From positions 992,001 through 1,056,000 of the forward strand of contig OY970377.1 in NCBI GenBank assembly GCA_963718775.1: a DNA stretch of 64,000 bases, given 5' to 3'. The notes beneath the pieces were generated by a model. The model had not been told where the DNA came from. It did not search any database and was given only the letters and a program-made list of their open reading frames with translations. Source of the DNA: VRUE01 sp963718775 (GTDB lineage: Bacteria; Actinomycetota; Thermoleophilia; Solirubrobacterales; 70-9). How positions within the stretch are numbered: the stretch's first letter is position 1; every line of letters starts with the position of its first letter. The translations under genes were made by a program, and so were the position numbers. This document shows, in pieces, positions 45,840 through 57,247 of this stretch.

Positions 45840-47153
45840 ATGAGGCGCTCGAATGACGCTCGGGCGCGCCGAGACGAGGAGACCGCGGCCGGCCCCCGCT
45901 GGAGCCGCACGACGATCGTCCTCGCCGCCGTAGCTGTGCTGGCGCTGCTGCTCGCGCAGACGACCTGCGCACACGGAACGACGAGGGTCGACGGGCAAAC
46001 CGCGCTGACGCCACAGGGTGAGACGACGATCGGGTTCTGGGCCGGCGAGGCGGTGCCGGGAACGGACTGGAGCTCTCCCGACACCTACTGGAACCGCCGC
46101 GACACGCACGCCTACACCCCATACCTGTGGAGAGTCCTGCGTCGCTACCAAATCCCGCTCTACTTCAACCTCCGCTACAAGCGCGATTTCGGGCCGATCC
46201 CGCCGGGACAGCCCCACCGCCACGATGCCCTGCGGATCATCCGCACCGCCAACCGGCTCGGCGTGCCGGTCTGGGGGTGGATCCTGATCCCCTACAGCGA
46301 CGGCTACTGGGCCTGGGAGGGCGCGGCTGCCGAGCACTTCGACGCGGTCCGGGCGCTCGCCCGCTGGACGCGGGAGAAGCACGTTCGGCTACGCGGCTTC
46401 GCCCTCGACCCCGAGCCACGCGTCCGCACCCCCTTCGAGACCATGGCGGCGATCATGGGAGAGGGCAGCGACGCCGTCTTCTCGGCGCTCTTCCAGCAGG
46501 CGATCGACCCCGCCGGCCAGTGCTCGGCCTGGCGCGGCTACGCGCGCATCCCCCGCTGGGCCAAACGCCACGGCATCGACCTCGCGGCGGCGCCCGTGAC
46601 GGCGGTGCTCGACGACCTCGGCGATCGCCGCCTCGCCCTCCAGGACGCCGCCGGCTTCGTCCTGCCGAGGGCGCCGTGGAGCGAGCTGTTCTTCCAGGCC
46701 TACCGCAGCGTCTTCACCTATTTCTCGGGACACGATCCGGGGCCGAGCATCGTCTCCTCCTACCTCCGCTCCGCTCGCCGCGAGTTCGGCGAGGCCGGGC
46801 AGATCAGCCTCGGCTCAGCGGGCCGCGGCCCCTACCGGCGCTTCTCACGCCTCCTCGACGACGTCCGCCTGGCCGCCACCCTCGGCGCCGGCGCCCTGCC
46901 GATCTACTCCCTCGAGAGGACCCTGCGCGCCTACGGAGGCCCCCACGCCGTGGTCCGCCTCGTCCGTGCCGCCCAACACCCCTACGCCGCATCGAAAGCG
47001 ATCAGGTCCGCCGCCCCCTCCGCCCGCGCCAAAGCCCTCCGCGCCGCGATCCGCCGCGCCGACAAAGCGGCCACGACCGCCACCCCGGCGATCACCGCCG
47101 GCCGCGGCGCTCCGCTCCCACCGAATGCCTGGCCTAACGCCTGCGGCCCGTAG
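45840..47153 (+). CDS. Secreted or anchored protein, TIM-barrel-like, unknown function
   Basis: Intact, 437 residues. One N-terminal helix (TIVLAAVAVLALLLAQTTC). The body reads as alternating strands and helices: GFWAGEAVPGTDWSS, IPLYFNLRYKRDFGPI, RLGVPVWGWILIPYSDGYWAW, RLRGFALDPEPRVRTP and GAGALPIYSLERTLRAYGG. Acidic residues at strand ends (DPEPR, YSLERT) recall a glycoside-hydrolase barrel. No specific family is recognised. Confidence 0.5.
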   Translation: MRRSNDARARRDEETAAGPRWSRTTIVLAAVAVLALLLAQTTCAHGTTRVDGQTALTPQGETTIGFWAGEAVPGTDWSSPDTYWNRRDTHAYTPYLWRVLRRYQIPLYFNLRYKRDFGPIPPGQPHRHDALRIIRTANRLGVPVWGWILIPYSDGYWAWEGAAAEHFDAVRALARWTREKHVRLRGFALDPEPRVRTPFETMAAIMGEGSDAVFSALFQQAIDPAGQCSAWRGYARIPRWAKRHGIDLAAAPVTAVLDDLGDRRLALQDAAGFVLPRAPWSELFFQAYRSVFTYFSGHDPGPSIVSSYLRSARREFGEAGQISLGSAGRGPYRRFSRLLDDVRLAATLGAGALPIYSLERTLRAYGGPHAVVRLVRAAQHPYAASKAIRSAAPSARAKALRAAIRRADKAATTATPAITAGRGAPLPPNAWPNACGP

Positions 47154-47165
47154 GGGCGCCAACCA

Positions 47166-50100
47166 TCAGCCGACTTTGAAGGCTCGCACCGCCGGCGTCG
47201 GGTCGGTGTTGCCGGCGGCGTCGATGGCGCGGACTTCGAAGACGTGGGACGCGGGCAGCGTTATGTAGGTTTTCGGCGAGCTGCAGGAGGCGATGCTGGC
47301 GCTGTCCATGCGGCACTGGAAGGTCGAGCCCGACTCGCTCGAGGCGAAGACGAAGGTTGCCGTGAGGTTTTTGACCGTGCCCGAGGGCCCGGAGGTAATC
47401 GTCGTCTCAGGCGCCTGCGAGTCGACTGTGAACGCGCGGGTTGCCGGGCTGGCGTCGACGTTGCCGGCCTGGTCGATCGCGCGGACCGAGAAGGTGTGAG
47501 CGCCCTGGGCGAGCGCCGTCGTCGGCGTGTGGGCGGCGCCGGGACCACTGCAGGCCGCATAGGCGTCGGCGTCGAAGCGGCATTCGAAGGTCGAGTTCGA
47601 CTCGCTCGAGGTGAAGCCGAAGGTCGGGGTGGTGTCGTTGGTCGGGCCGTTGGCGCCGGAGGAGATCGTCGTGTTCGGCGCCGCGGTGTCAACCGTGAAA
47701 GCGCGGGTCGCCGGGCTGGCATCGGTATTGGTGGCCTGGTCGATCGCCCGGACCGAGAAGGTGTGGGCGCCGCTCGAGAGCGTCGACGTCGGTGTGTGGG
47801 TTGCGCCGGGCCCGCTGCAGGCGACGTACGCCGCGGAGTCGAAGCGACACTGGAAGGTCGAGCTCGGCTCGCTCGAGGTGAAGCCGAAGGTCGGGGTCGA
47901 GTCGTTGGTCGGGCCACTGGCGCCGGAGGAGATCGTCGTCTCGGGCGCAGCGGTGTCGACCGTGAAGGCGCGAGTGGCGGGGGTCGCGTCGGCGTTGGCA
48001 GCCTGGTCGGTCGCGCGGACCGAGAAGGTGTGGGCGCCCTGGGCGAGTACCGGCGGCGTGTGGGTCGCGCCGGGGCCGCTGCAGGCCGCGAAGGCGCCGG
48101 AGTCGATACTGCACTGGAAGGTCGAGTTCGACTCGCTCGAGGTGAAGCCGAAGGTCGGGGTGGTGTCGTTGGTCGGGCCGTTGGCGCCGGAGGAGATCGT
48201 CGTCTCGGGCGCCTGCGAGTCGACCGTGATCGAGCGGGTCGCCGGGCTGGCGTCGGTGTTGCCGGCCTGATCGACCGCGCGGACCGAGAAGGTGTGGGCG
48301 CCCTCGGAGAGCGCCGTCGTCGGCGTATGGGTGGCGCCGGGGCCGCTGCAGGCCGCGTACGCGGCGGCGTCGAAGCGGCACTGGAAGGTCGCGCTCGGCT
48401 CGCTCGAGGTGAAGCCGAAGGTGGGAGTCGAGTCGTTGGTCAGGCCGCTGGCGCCAGAGGAGATCGTCGTGTCCGGCACGACCGAGTCCTCGACGTAGGT
48501 GATCGCGGCCGAGCAGACGGAGGTTTTCACGCCGTTGGTAGCGGTGGCGCGAAGGGTCGTGGTCGAGTTGTCCAGCACCGAGATCGCGATCCCCGGGCTC
48601 GCCAGCTGAGCGGCGGTGCCCGTCGCCAACGGCGCTCCACCGCAGGTGGGAGTGGAGTAGATCCGCACCTGCGAGCCCGCCTCGGCGCTGCCCAAGACGA
48701 GCGGCGAGTTCGCGTTGGCGGGCGATGCCGGAGACGTCCCGGTCAGGTTCGGCGCGGCCACCTGGGTTTTGACCGTGAAGCTGCTCGTCGCCGGGGTGAG
48801 ATCGGTTTTGCCGGCGGTGGTGGCCTGGACTCGGAAGGTGTAGGAGCCGTCGGCAAGCGGGCTCGCGGGCGTATGGGTGGCGCCGGGGGCCTGAGCAGGG
48901 GGCGAAGTTGGCGGCGCCGGTGTCGATCGAGCACTCGAAGGTCGAGTTGACCACCGAGGAGTGGAAGGCGAAGGTCGGAGTCGAGTCTTCGGTGGTGGCG
49001 CCGGGGCCGGAGTCGATGGTGGTCTCCGGGGCGGCTGCCGTCGAGTAGGCGATCGAGACATCGCTCAGGGTCGGCGTCACGGCCGGGTCGCTAGCCGTCA
49101 GCTGGGCTCGATACTGGACGTAGCGCGATTTGCCCGGGATGTCGCCGCCGCTCGAAGCGATCGGGCTGAAGGCGCTCCAACTTTCGTCGGGAATTGCCGT
49201 GTCGCCGGTGCGGACGCTGATCGCGACGCCGGCGCCCGACGGCACCGATGCGTTCCATGTGAGAGCTCCCCAATCCGCGCTCTGTTCAGCGCCCGCATCG
49301 AACACGCGTGAGTCGAAGGCACCCGAGCCCGCATAGGCGCTCATGCGTATCCAGTCGACGGAGACCTCCGGGGCGGCGGCATTGAAGTCGCTCACGATCG
49401 GACGCATCTGAGTCGCGCCGAAGCTGGCCGTGTGGGTGGCGACGAGCAACCCGTCGACGTAGTAGCGGACGTCGGTCGCGCCCCACTCGATCCGGTAGAG
49501 ATGAGACGAGCCCAGAAGGGAGCTGGAGAGCTGCGTCTGGGTCGACACGCCGTTGGCGTTGGTGCGGGCGAAGAAGCCGGCTGCCGTGACGCTGAATATC
49601 GCCCAGTTGGGCGAGCTGTTGAGATCGACCCCGAAGCCGGCGTGTTGGAAGCTCTGGCCCCCGAAGTTGGCGACGAGCTCGAGATTGCGTCCCGACCCGT
49701 AGGTCGCAACGGTCCGGGAGTAGTTGCCGTTGATATGGAGGCTCCCGCCCGAAACCGTGGCGCCGGCGCCGGGGGCGCATGTCTCCGGAGCGGACCATGG
49801 GCAACTGGCCCATCCGGTCGGCAGGCCCGTGCCGGAGAACTCGTCGCCCTCCGTCGGCTTGAGGATCAGCTCGCCGTCGCTGGTCTGCGAGATCCGAGCG
49901 TTCGTGTCCGGAGATCCAGCGGTGAAGTCAGCGACGACGTTGTCGGTAAAGCTCAGACTGGGGGTCGTGAGTGTCCTCGGCGCGGCCGGCGGCGCTGGAT
50001 CTGTGTTCGAGTTGGTCGCGGCGTCCGCCGAGCTGACCCGGTAGTAGTAGGTCGTGTTCGAGTCGAGTCCGGTGAGCTGCACGCTGTGAGCGGTGACCAG

Positions 50101-53100
50101 CGCGGAATTGCTCGCGCCGGCGGTCAGAAATTCGGGATTGGCGCCGAAATCGACTCGCGAGTCCGAGTTCTCGTTGGTGTTCCAGGTGATCGTCGCGGTG
50201 CCGTCGGCCGAGACCGTGTGCGCGACGTTGGAGATCGCCGGAGCGGTGTCGTCGACCGCGTACGTCGCCTCGTAGGCGCCGGCCGCGGCGTCGAAGAACG
50301 CGTACTCCCGACCCTTGACCGTCCGGGTCGTCGTCGCCACCGGCGAGCCGTTCTGCTTGACACCGGTCAGGACACCGACCGAGGAAGCGGTGGGAACCAT
50401 CGCCCGCAGGCCGTTCGCGCCCGCCGCGTGGCTGATCGTGAAGGTGAGCTTGTTCGCGTTCCACGCGATCGCGCCGAAGGAGGAGTTGTTGCGGCCATCC
50501 AGCCAGGTCAGCATCTGAGCCGCCGAGACGATCGGCACGCCGCGCGCCTGCGCCGAGGCGACGATCGCGTCCGCGCCGGGCGAGGAGGCGACATCGGTGT
50601 GCATGTTGGCGGTGAAGACTCCGTAGTAGCCCTCGGCGCCGAGGGCCCGATCGAGCAGCGTGTCGATCGTGAACGGGAAGGACTGCCCGGACTCGTCGGT
50701 CATCTGGGTGGCGGCCTGGTAGACGTCGATCATCGAACCGTCGAGGTCGGCGAAGCGCATCGGCATGGCGGAGCCGGTGAACATCCCGGGACGGTCCTGG
50801 ACCCATCCCGGCGGCCAGTAGTAGTAGTTCGTGTCGAGTCGCATCCCGTTCTGCAACTCCACCTTCGGCTGCGTCGCCCAGTCGCTCCAGGCGATGCAGT
50901 GGGTCCGGTTGGTGACGGGAGCGCTCAGGCCCGGGTAGTTGGCCGCCAGCGCCGTCAGCTGGCTGGTGTAGAGAGATTCGAGCGCACCCCGGTCGGCCCA
51001 GTCTTTGCAGTTGGTGGAGAGGTGCAGGCCGATCTCGAAGCCGGCGTCCTGATAGGCCGTCGCCTCGGCGTTGCTCAGCGAGGTGGTGCTCGGGTAGATG
51101 TAGGAGGTCGCCCTGACGCACTCCCAGTCCGCCACCACGCAGCCAGGCGAACTGTCGGCGAGGAACTGTCCGAAGCGAGCGTCGGTGCCGCCGTTGCCGT
51201 GGTCGTCGCCGCTCATCACGACCGCCGCCTTCTCATCGCGCGGCAGGAACCAGAAGCTCGGCAGCGGCTTGCGATCCAGGTTCATCTCCTCGATCAGGTT
51301 CTTCAACAGTCGCTGCTGCTCGTCGGCCTGGGGAATCGCGACCTTGCTCAGGTCGATCCAGTCGGGCTGGACGTCGCCCTGCTTGGCGCCGAAGAAGAGG
51401 TCGTCGGAGCGAATCGGAGCGGTGCCGTCGCGCTCGTCCCCGCTCCAGGCCGGGTTGCCCTGGCGCGTGTAGACGATCGACCTGGCGAGGTCGTAGGTGA
51501 AGGCGGCGGCCTGCCCCCCGCTCGATCCGACGCTGCGCAACGTCACCGCCGGATTGGTGGTGGCGGTGCCGGCATCCGCGAAGAGGGTGGCGATCGTCTG
51601 GGCGCCGCTCGCCGTGTAGCGGTCGGCGATGCCGTGGAACTGGATCGTCTGGCCGACGATGCCGGCGCCAGGGCCGGTAGCGGTATCGACTTTGAGGTAG
51701 CCGTTGGCCAGCGCGTTCGGCGAGCTGGTGAGGCCGAGAAGGCCGGCGAGCTGGGCGTCGGGGCGCATCGCGATCAGGTTGCCGCCCTGCTGGACCCAGT
51801 TGCTCAGGGTCGTCACCTGGGCGGCGCTGAGGCCGGTCTCGCCGAGGATGACGACGTCGTAGGCGCCGAGCATCGCCGCGTTGACGTTGGCGAGATCGGT
51901 GACCTTGAACTCGTTCAGCCCCTCGGAGCGCAGGATCTCGGCGTAGTAGCGACTGAACGGGTTGGCCACGTTCGAGATCACCAGGATCGGGCCGCCGGGC
52001 CCTTCGTCCGGGGGCGGCGGCGGGGGCGCCGCGGTCGTGAAGGACCAGCTCGAGTCGGCGGCGAGCCGATTTCCGGCCGAGTCGGCGACGCCGCTCGCGC
52101 CACCTTTGATCGTCGCCGTGTAGGTGGTCGAGCCCTGCAGCGAGGCGGTTGGATCCAGCGTCGCCTGCAACTGGGCCGGGGAGTAGCTCACGGTTGCCGC
52201 CACCAAAGCCCCTTCGGGACCACGCAGGGAAACGTTGGAGCCATTGATCGTCACCGGATCCATCGCCTCGCTGAAGGTCGCGGTGACGTCACCCGTGCTC
52301 GAGACACCGGTGGCGCCGGCGGCAGGCGTGCGGGAGACGATCGTCGGCGCGGTCGTGTCGCTTGAGGTGTTGAAGACGACGTCGACCAGGTAGGCCTCCG
52401 AGTTGAAGGTGTTGGGCCCGCCCGCCAGAGAAGAGCGAACCGGAAGCGCCGTACTTGTAGACGCCATTGGGCCCGTCGACCCCGTCCGCCAGCGCGTGCA
52501 ACGGCGCGTTGTCGGCGCCGACGAGCGCGAAGAAGCCGCCGATCGAGGAGTAGTGGCCATTGGGCGCGTGATAGGAGACGACGTAGGTGGTGTTCGCGTT
52601 GATCGCCACCGGCGCGTCGAAGCTGACCTGCTGCCAGCCGCTGCCGCTCTCGCCGATGAAGGTCGCCTGGGCCAGCTGGGTCCCCCCCGCCGTCCAGAGG
52701 CGCCCGATGTGGGTGCCGGTGTTGCCGGTGGTCTTGTAGAAGCGAAGGCCGGTGATGAAGCCGCCGACGTCGGAGCGGAACTTGGTGCCGATTTCGGTCG
52801 CGTGGGTGTCCGCGTCCTGGGGGCCGGTGAAGCTGTCGTCCCAGATCGAGCAGGGGCAGGTCTTGGGGACGACTTTGACGGCGACCTGAGCCCCCGGGCT
52901 CTCGACGTTGCCGCTGTCGTCTGAGGCGCGCACCCTGATCGTCGCGTTTCCGACCGTGCCCGGCGTCCACGAGTAGGTCCAGCTGTCGCGCCCGACCGCC
53001 GGGTGCCAGGTGCTGCCGCCGTCGACCGATACCTCGACGCCGCCGACCCGGCCGCCGCCCGTCTCCCCCGCTTGATCGGTCGCGGTTCCGCTGATCGTGA

Positions 53101-54814
53101 TCGGCGTGCCGCTGCGGACTTCGGTTCCCGTCGAACGGACTGGTGATCGTCGTCGCCGGCGCCACCGTGTCGGTGGTCTGCGTCACCGGCGCCAGACCGG
53201 CCTGCAGGGTGCCGGGCTGCACGCCCATGTCGGCCAGCAGGTTGACCGTGGCCTGCTGCATCCGCGCATCCGGCGGTCGAGCCGCCGCGGTCGTGGGTTC
53301 CGTCCAACCCCCAGGACCACTGGATGGTGCCGGCCCCGAAGACCAGGGCGCCGCTGGGAGCGCGGTAGAGGGTCAGGTGGTGGGTCGCGGTGCCGGGGCC
53401 GTAGCTGGAGCCCTGGTCGAGGAGCTTCTGGGGCACGCTTGTCGGTGGTCGAGGAGAGGTCGATGAGGCCGGCGGGGCGGAAGCCGTTGTCGAGCTCTTC
53501 GTCCCACTCGTAGCCGAGCGTGTTCGCGGAGAGCGTCGCTGTCTGGCCCGGCGCCAGCGAGGCGATGTTCGTGTTGCGCCAGAACCGCATCTTGCCGTCC
53601 GCGGCCGGGACCTTGATCGCGGTGGTGCCGGAGTTGACCATGAAGATCGTGCCGGTCAGCGCGTTCTCGGGACGGCCACCGTCGGCTGGCGGGCTGAAGC
53701 GCGGATCGCGCCAGGTCCCGGTCCAGGTCGAGGTCGGGTCGATCTTGGCGTTGGCGTGGGTCTCCTTGTAAGAGACAAGGGTGCGGTGGTCGACGTTCGG
53801 AGCCGTCGATGCTGTTCTCCCAACGCGTCTTCCAGAAGACTCTCGTTGCCGCTGAAGAAGGCGAGGTTGACGCCGGCTGCGCGGGCCGCCTCGACGTTCG
53901 CGCGCTGGGTCGCCTGACCAGTACTCGTCGTGGCCGACCGAGAGGAAGGCTTTGTGCTCGAGGATCTCGGCGCCGCGGCGGTCGGTGTCGACTCCGGTGG
54001 AGTAGCTGACGTCATAGCCGTTTCGCTCCAGCCAGCGGACCATCGGGTACTCGGCGTTGAACGGCGAGTCTTCGGGGGTGGTGCCACGGACGGTGAGCGG
54101 GCGGTTGTAGCTGACCTTGTAGGCGCGGCCCGGATTGGTCGCCGGGCGCGCCCTCGTAGAGGCTGTTGCCGCCGTAGCGGTTGTAGGCCTGCCAGGTGGT
54201 GTCAGAGGTCTGGAAGAGGAGGTTGGAGTGCCCGTCGTCGTCGCGGACGACGAAGACGATGTGACTACCGCCCGAGGCTGACGTCCTCGCGCACGAGCTT
54301 GGCGAAGTAGATGCCGGAGACGGCGTCGGTGGGCACCGTCCAGGAGGCCGACTCGAGCCCAGTTGCCGCAATCGATCAGCCCGGTTGTTGACTCAGTGAG
54401 GCAGGCAGGCTGAGTCTGCGGCAAGGCGGCCGAGGGCTGCACCGTCGCGACCTTGCGGGCGCCGTTTCCGCCGTAGTAGCCCATCCGGTAGATGTCGAGG
54501 CGGTAGTCGCTCGAGGGTGTGTCGATCTTGAAGCGGACCGTCTGGCCCTGATCGACGCTGATGTCGGTGGCAAAGCCCTGGATGTTCGAGTCCCCCGCGC
54601 CGCTGACATCCCATTCGCTCGGTGGATTGCCCGGCTTCGAGTTCTCGCAGACGATCGCGTTGGCGATCGGTGGGTCGCATGGAGCCGCCGAGGCCCTCTC
54701 GGCGAAGAAGATGCTGCAAAGCGCGAGGACGAGCAGCGTCAATACGGCCAGCAATCTCCCGAGGGTCTCCGCAGAGGCCTCGATCCGCAATCGAGCGATA
54801 TGTGATCCCAACAC
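47166..54814 (-). CDS. Giant secreted multi-domain protein with Ig-like repeats (frame broken)
   Basis: About 2,550 residues. Signal-like N-terminus ending FFAERASA. Order: an N,N-dimethylformamidase-beta/DUF6605-like domain (SEWDVSGAGDSNIQGFATDIS, YSTGVDTDRRGAEILEHKAFLSVGHDEYWS), a chitobiase-type Ig domain, DUF4082 (GLRFYKTTGNTGTHIGRLWT), a Big_5-like domain (TPAAGATGVSSTGDVTATFSEAMDP), a ThuA-like segment (ILVISNVANPFSRYYAEILR), a deacetylase-like domain (VMSGDDHGNGGTDARFGQFL, EIGLHLSTNCKDW), fibronectin-like domains, a concanavalin-like domain (FGVDLNSSPNWAIFSVT) and six Ig repeats. Breaks near 48895, 53120, 53438, 53800, 53920, 54150, 54270 and 54360. Probably a surface enzyme acting on polysaccharides or amides. 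Confidence 0.7.
47180..48500 (-). repeat. Tandem Ig-like repeats, about 260 bp each
   Basis: Five consecutive copies of an 86-88 residue unit (TTISSGASGLTNDSTPTFGF through CSGPGATHTPTTALSEGAHTFSVRAVDQAGNTDASPATR), alternating between SGAS/EPS and SGAN/ESN variants. A sixth copy lies upstream near 48800-49030. DNA identity is high, so assembly or recombination can change copy number. Confidence 0.85.
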
Positions 54815-54908
54815 GCCTAACCAACGGAGCGCTCGCGCCTGGACTTCTAGGCATCGAGTATGAAAAACGCCCCAAGATCAGGTGGCCGCTTGGACCGAAA
54901 TTCGGTAA

Positions 54909-55682
54909 CTAACCCACCGGGGTGCAAGGCAGAATGTGCGTCCCCTGCAGCGTGATCCCGCCAGCGAAAAGGATGTTCCCTTCGGTGTAGTAGCGCCCGG
55001 TGGGACAGCTGGCGGTTAGGTAGCTCTCTTCTTTGCCCTTGTAGATGAATTTGCGGTCGATGGTGATCTTGAACCTGAGCACCGAGCCCGCCCCGCCGGC
55101 GATCGCCGGGATCCGCGCAACCGTGTGGATCCCGTAGTGGCCCCGATCGATGCGAGTGAGCTTGACCGGGACGATGACGGCGGTCGGAGCGGGCACCGCG
55201 ACGTAGGCGTGAACGAAGAGAAGGGTGGCGCCACCGTGGACGCCGCCGTTGAAGAAGACGATTGGGCCGGTCGCGGCAAACGGCGCCTGTTCGGGGAAGG
55301 CGACCTCGACTTCGCCTTCTCCGGAGCCGACGATCGCATCGGAGCAGGCCTTCTTCGCGTCCACGGTGGAGCGCGCCGTGAGCTGGGCCTGCGTGCAGAC
55401 AGGCAGGCCCCTGGCGTTGACCTCGATGCTCTTGTCGAAGTCGATGTTCAGGGTCTCGACCGCGGGGGGATGACTGGCATCGGTGGTGCCGATTTCAGCG
55501 TCGATGCGGGCTGAGATGGGGACCTGGCTGTGCCTGGGCAGCTTGCTCGGGAAGATCCCCCCATCGTCCTTCAGGAAGAGGTTTCCAGCACGAATCACGT
55601 GCGGCTTGGCCAAGGCGCTCGCCACGACCACCAGCGCAAGCCCAGCCCCGACGGCCATCGCGCAAACCAACAGCTTCCTCAT
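54909..55682 (-). CDS. Secreted protein, unknown function
   Basis: Intact, 257 residues from ATG at 55682 (GGGGGAAAGAG just upstream). Signal peptide MRKLLVCAMAVGAGLALVVVASALA. The mature part is beta-rich, with IGTTDASHPPAVETLNIDFDKSIEVNARG, CTQAQLTARSTVDAKKAC and FNGGVHGGATLLFVHAYV. Two cysteine pairs suggest disulfides. No family recognised. Confidence 0.65.
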   Translation of the reverse strand: MRKLLVCAMAVGAGLALVVVASALAKPHVIRAGNLFLKDDGGIFPSKLPRHSQVPISARIDAEIGTTDASHPPAVETLNIDFDKSIEVNARGLPVCTQAQLTARSTVDAKKACSDAIVGSGEGEVEVAFPEQAPFAATGPIVFFNGGVHGGATLLFVHAYVAVPAPTAVIVPVKLTRIDRGHYGIHTVARIPAIAGGAGSVLRFKITIDRKFIYKGKEESYLTASCPTGRYYTEGNILFAGGITLQGTHILPCTPVG

Positions 55683-55805
55683 GCTCTTTCCCCCTGCCTC
55701 GGTGAGATGGAATCGAGCTGATCCTCTCCCGCTGGGCGCGGTCGCCACCACCTCAATATGGGGTCTTGCTCACCCGAAAGTCACCAATCTGGGAAAGGGC
55801 GCGAA

Positions 55806-57038
55806 CTAACCGTCGAGGCGCAACGCAGTCTCCAGCTCCGTCGCGAAGTCCTTGAGGGGACGGCCGAAGAGGCCCTCGATGGCGCGAATGCGGTTGGTGA
55901 CCGTGCGCCGGTCGACATCGAGCACGGCAGCGGTCGAGGAGATGTTCCGCTCGGCGGCAAAGTAGGCGCGCAGAGTCTCTCGCGCTACCTTGCCGCCGTC
56001 CCGCGCTCTTTCAAGCGGCTCCAGGTAGAGCTGATGCAGCGAGGTGGCGACGAGGTCGTCGCGAAGAATCGAGGCCAGCAGGGCGACGTCGGCGTAGCGG
56101 ACGACGGCCTGCCCGCTGCGCTCGGCGATCGGCAACGCGGCCTTGGCCTGGCGATGACTGAACCGCCAGCCCGAGAGCCCCTCGCCGGGCTCGCCCACGG
56201 TCACGAAGACGCGCTCCAGAGAGATTTCGCCAAGCGCTCGCAGCACCTGCTCGACCTCGAGCGGGTGCCTGCCGCCAAGCCAGCAGGCCCAGATCGACTC
56301 CTCCTCACGGCAGACGGCGAGCAGGCGGCGGTCGAGCCTCTCGGCCAATACGCGCATCGCCTCCGGCGATCCCTCCCCCTTGGCCATCAGGGCGAGGTGG
56401 TGGGCGTCGAGGTCATAGCCGAGCTCGGAGTGATCGACCGGCTCGCCGGCGAGCAGGCTCTTGACGCACTCGCGACGGCGCTCCGCGTAGCTGCTTGGCC
56501 AGCTCTTCGCCTCGCGTACGTGCTCATCGCTCACCGCTTCGACCAGGCGATCGAAGAGCGTCGCCTGTCTGCCCAGCAGGCGGCGCAGGGTGGAGCTAGA
56601 GACTTCGGCGCGCTCGGCCTCTTCGACGATGAAGTCACCGAGCAGGGCGTTGCCGGCGACGTAGCGACGCAGAACGGTGTCGAGCGCGACGCCGGCGCGA
56701 GCGGCCAGGCGAGCCTCCGCGAGCAGGGCGGGTGGCACACCGGGGGCGCGACGCTCGCCGAGCGCGACGACACCGATGGCGTACTCGAGGGCCGCCGTGA
56801 GCGCGCCGTTCAGGCTGTGCAGATAGGTCGGGTCGGCGACCTCGCGAGGATCGGCGATCGCGTAGACGCGGGTGGCGATGCTCGCTTCCAGTTCGGGTAG
56901 CCGGCCGCGCAGCCGGGTTGCGAGCGCGGCGCAATCCTCATCGAGAGAGCGCGCAGACGCAGATGCTAGGCGCGGTCGCCCCGCGGCCGCTGCAAAGCGC
57001 GAGCCGTTGCCGTGTGGGTGCACACCACGCTTACTCAC
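55806..57038 (-). CDS. PucR/CdaR-family transcriptional regulator
   Basis: Intact, 410 residues. The C-terminal HTH_30 domain (LRAYFAAERNISSTAAVLDVDRRTVTNRIRAIEGLFG) marks PucR/CdaR regulators. Before it lies a GGDEF-like segment (residues 210-320). The N-terminal 160 residues are helical, with VALDTVLRRYVAGNALLGDF. Target unknown; the secreted protein gene downstream may be linked. Confidence 0.85.
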   Translation of the reverse strand: MSKRGVHPHGNGSRFAAAAGRPRLASASARSLDEDCAALATRLRGRLPELEASIATRVYAIADPREVADPTYLHSLNGALTAALEYAIGVVALGERRAPGVPPALLAEARLAARAGVALDTVLRRYVAGNALLGDFIVEEAERAEVSSSTLRRLLGRQATLFDRLVEAVSDEHVREAKSWPSSYAERRRECVKSLLAGEPVDHSELGYDLDAHHLALMAKGEGSPEAMRVLAERLDRRLLAVCREEESIWACWLGGRHPLEVEQVLRALGEISLERVFVTVGEPGEGLSGWRFSHRQAKAALPIAERSGQAVVRYADVALLASILRDDLVATSLHQLYLEPLERARDGGKVARETLRAYFAAERNISSTAAVLDVDRRTVTNRIRAIEGLFGRPLKDFATELETALRLDG

Positions 57039-57247
57039 CGGCTCAACTTAGCGGCAGAGCACGAACTCGACCCGCAGCCCCGCCCGCGGAGGTCGAAGTT
57101 GAGCGGCCTAAGCGTGGCCCTGCCAAGGAGCTGCGGACCAGCAGACGGGAGACACGCGCGCGACGCAAGGTCGAGAGGAGCAACAAGAAGCGGAGCAAGA
57201 GCTTGGTCAAGGACCGGCAGGTCAGCGCAAACGCAGCGGCCGTCGCG

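Noticed and set aside
47180..48500. CRISPR-like repeat array
   Set aside because: Repeats are about 260 bp, encode Ig-like domains in frame and have no spacers.
49432..52365. Plus-strand open frame of about 975 codons
   Set aside because: Antisense shadow of the giant secreted protein, whose minus frame has clear domains.
590..54360. Programmed ribosomal frameshifting as the reason for the many breaks
   Set aside because: Breaks occur at unrelated sequences in unrelated genes, with no slippery heptamer or shared structure, and most need a one-base deletion.
56918..57247. Longer N-terminus for the small hypothetical gene at 57248
   Set aside because: The upstream part is antisense to the start of the PucR gene and has a different composition.
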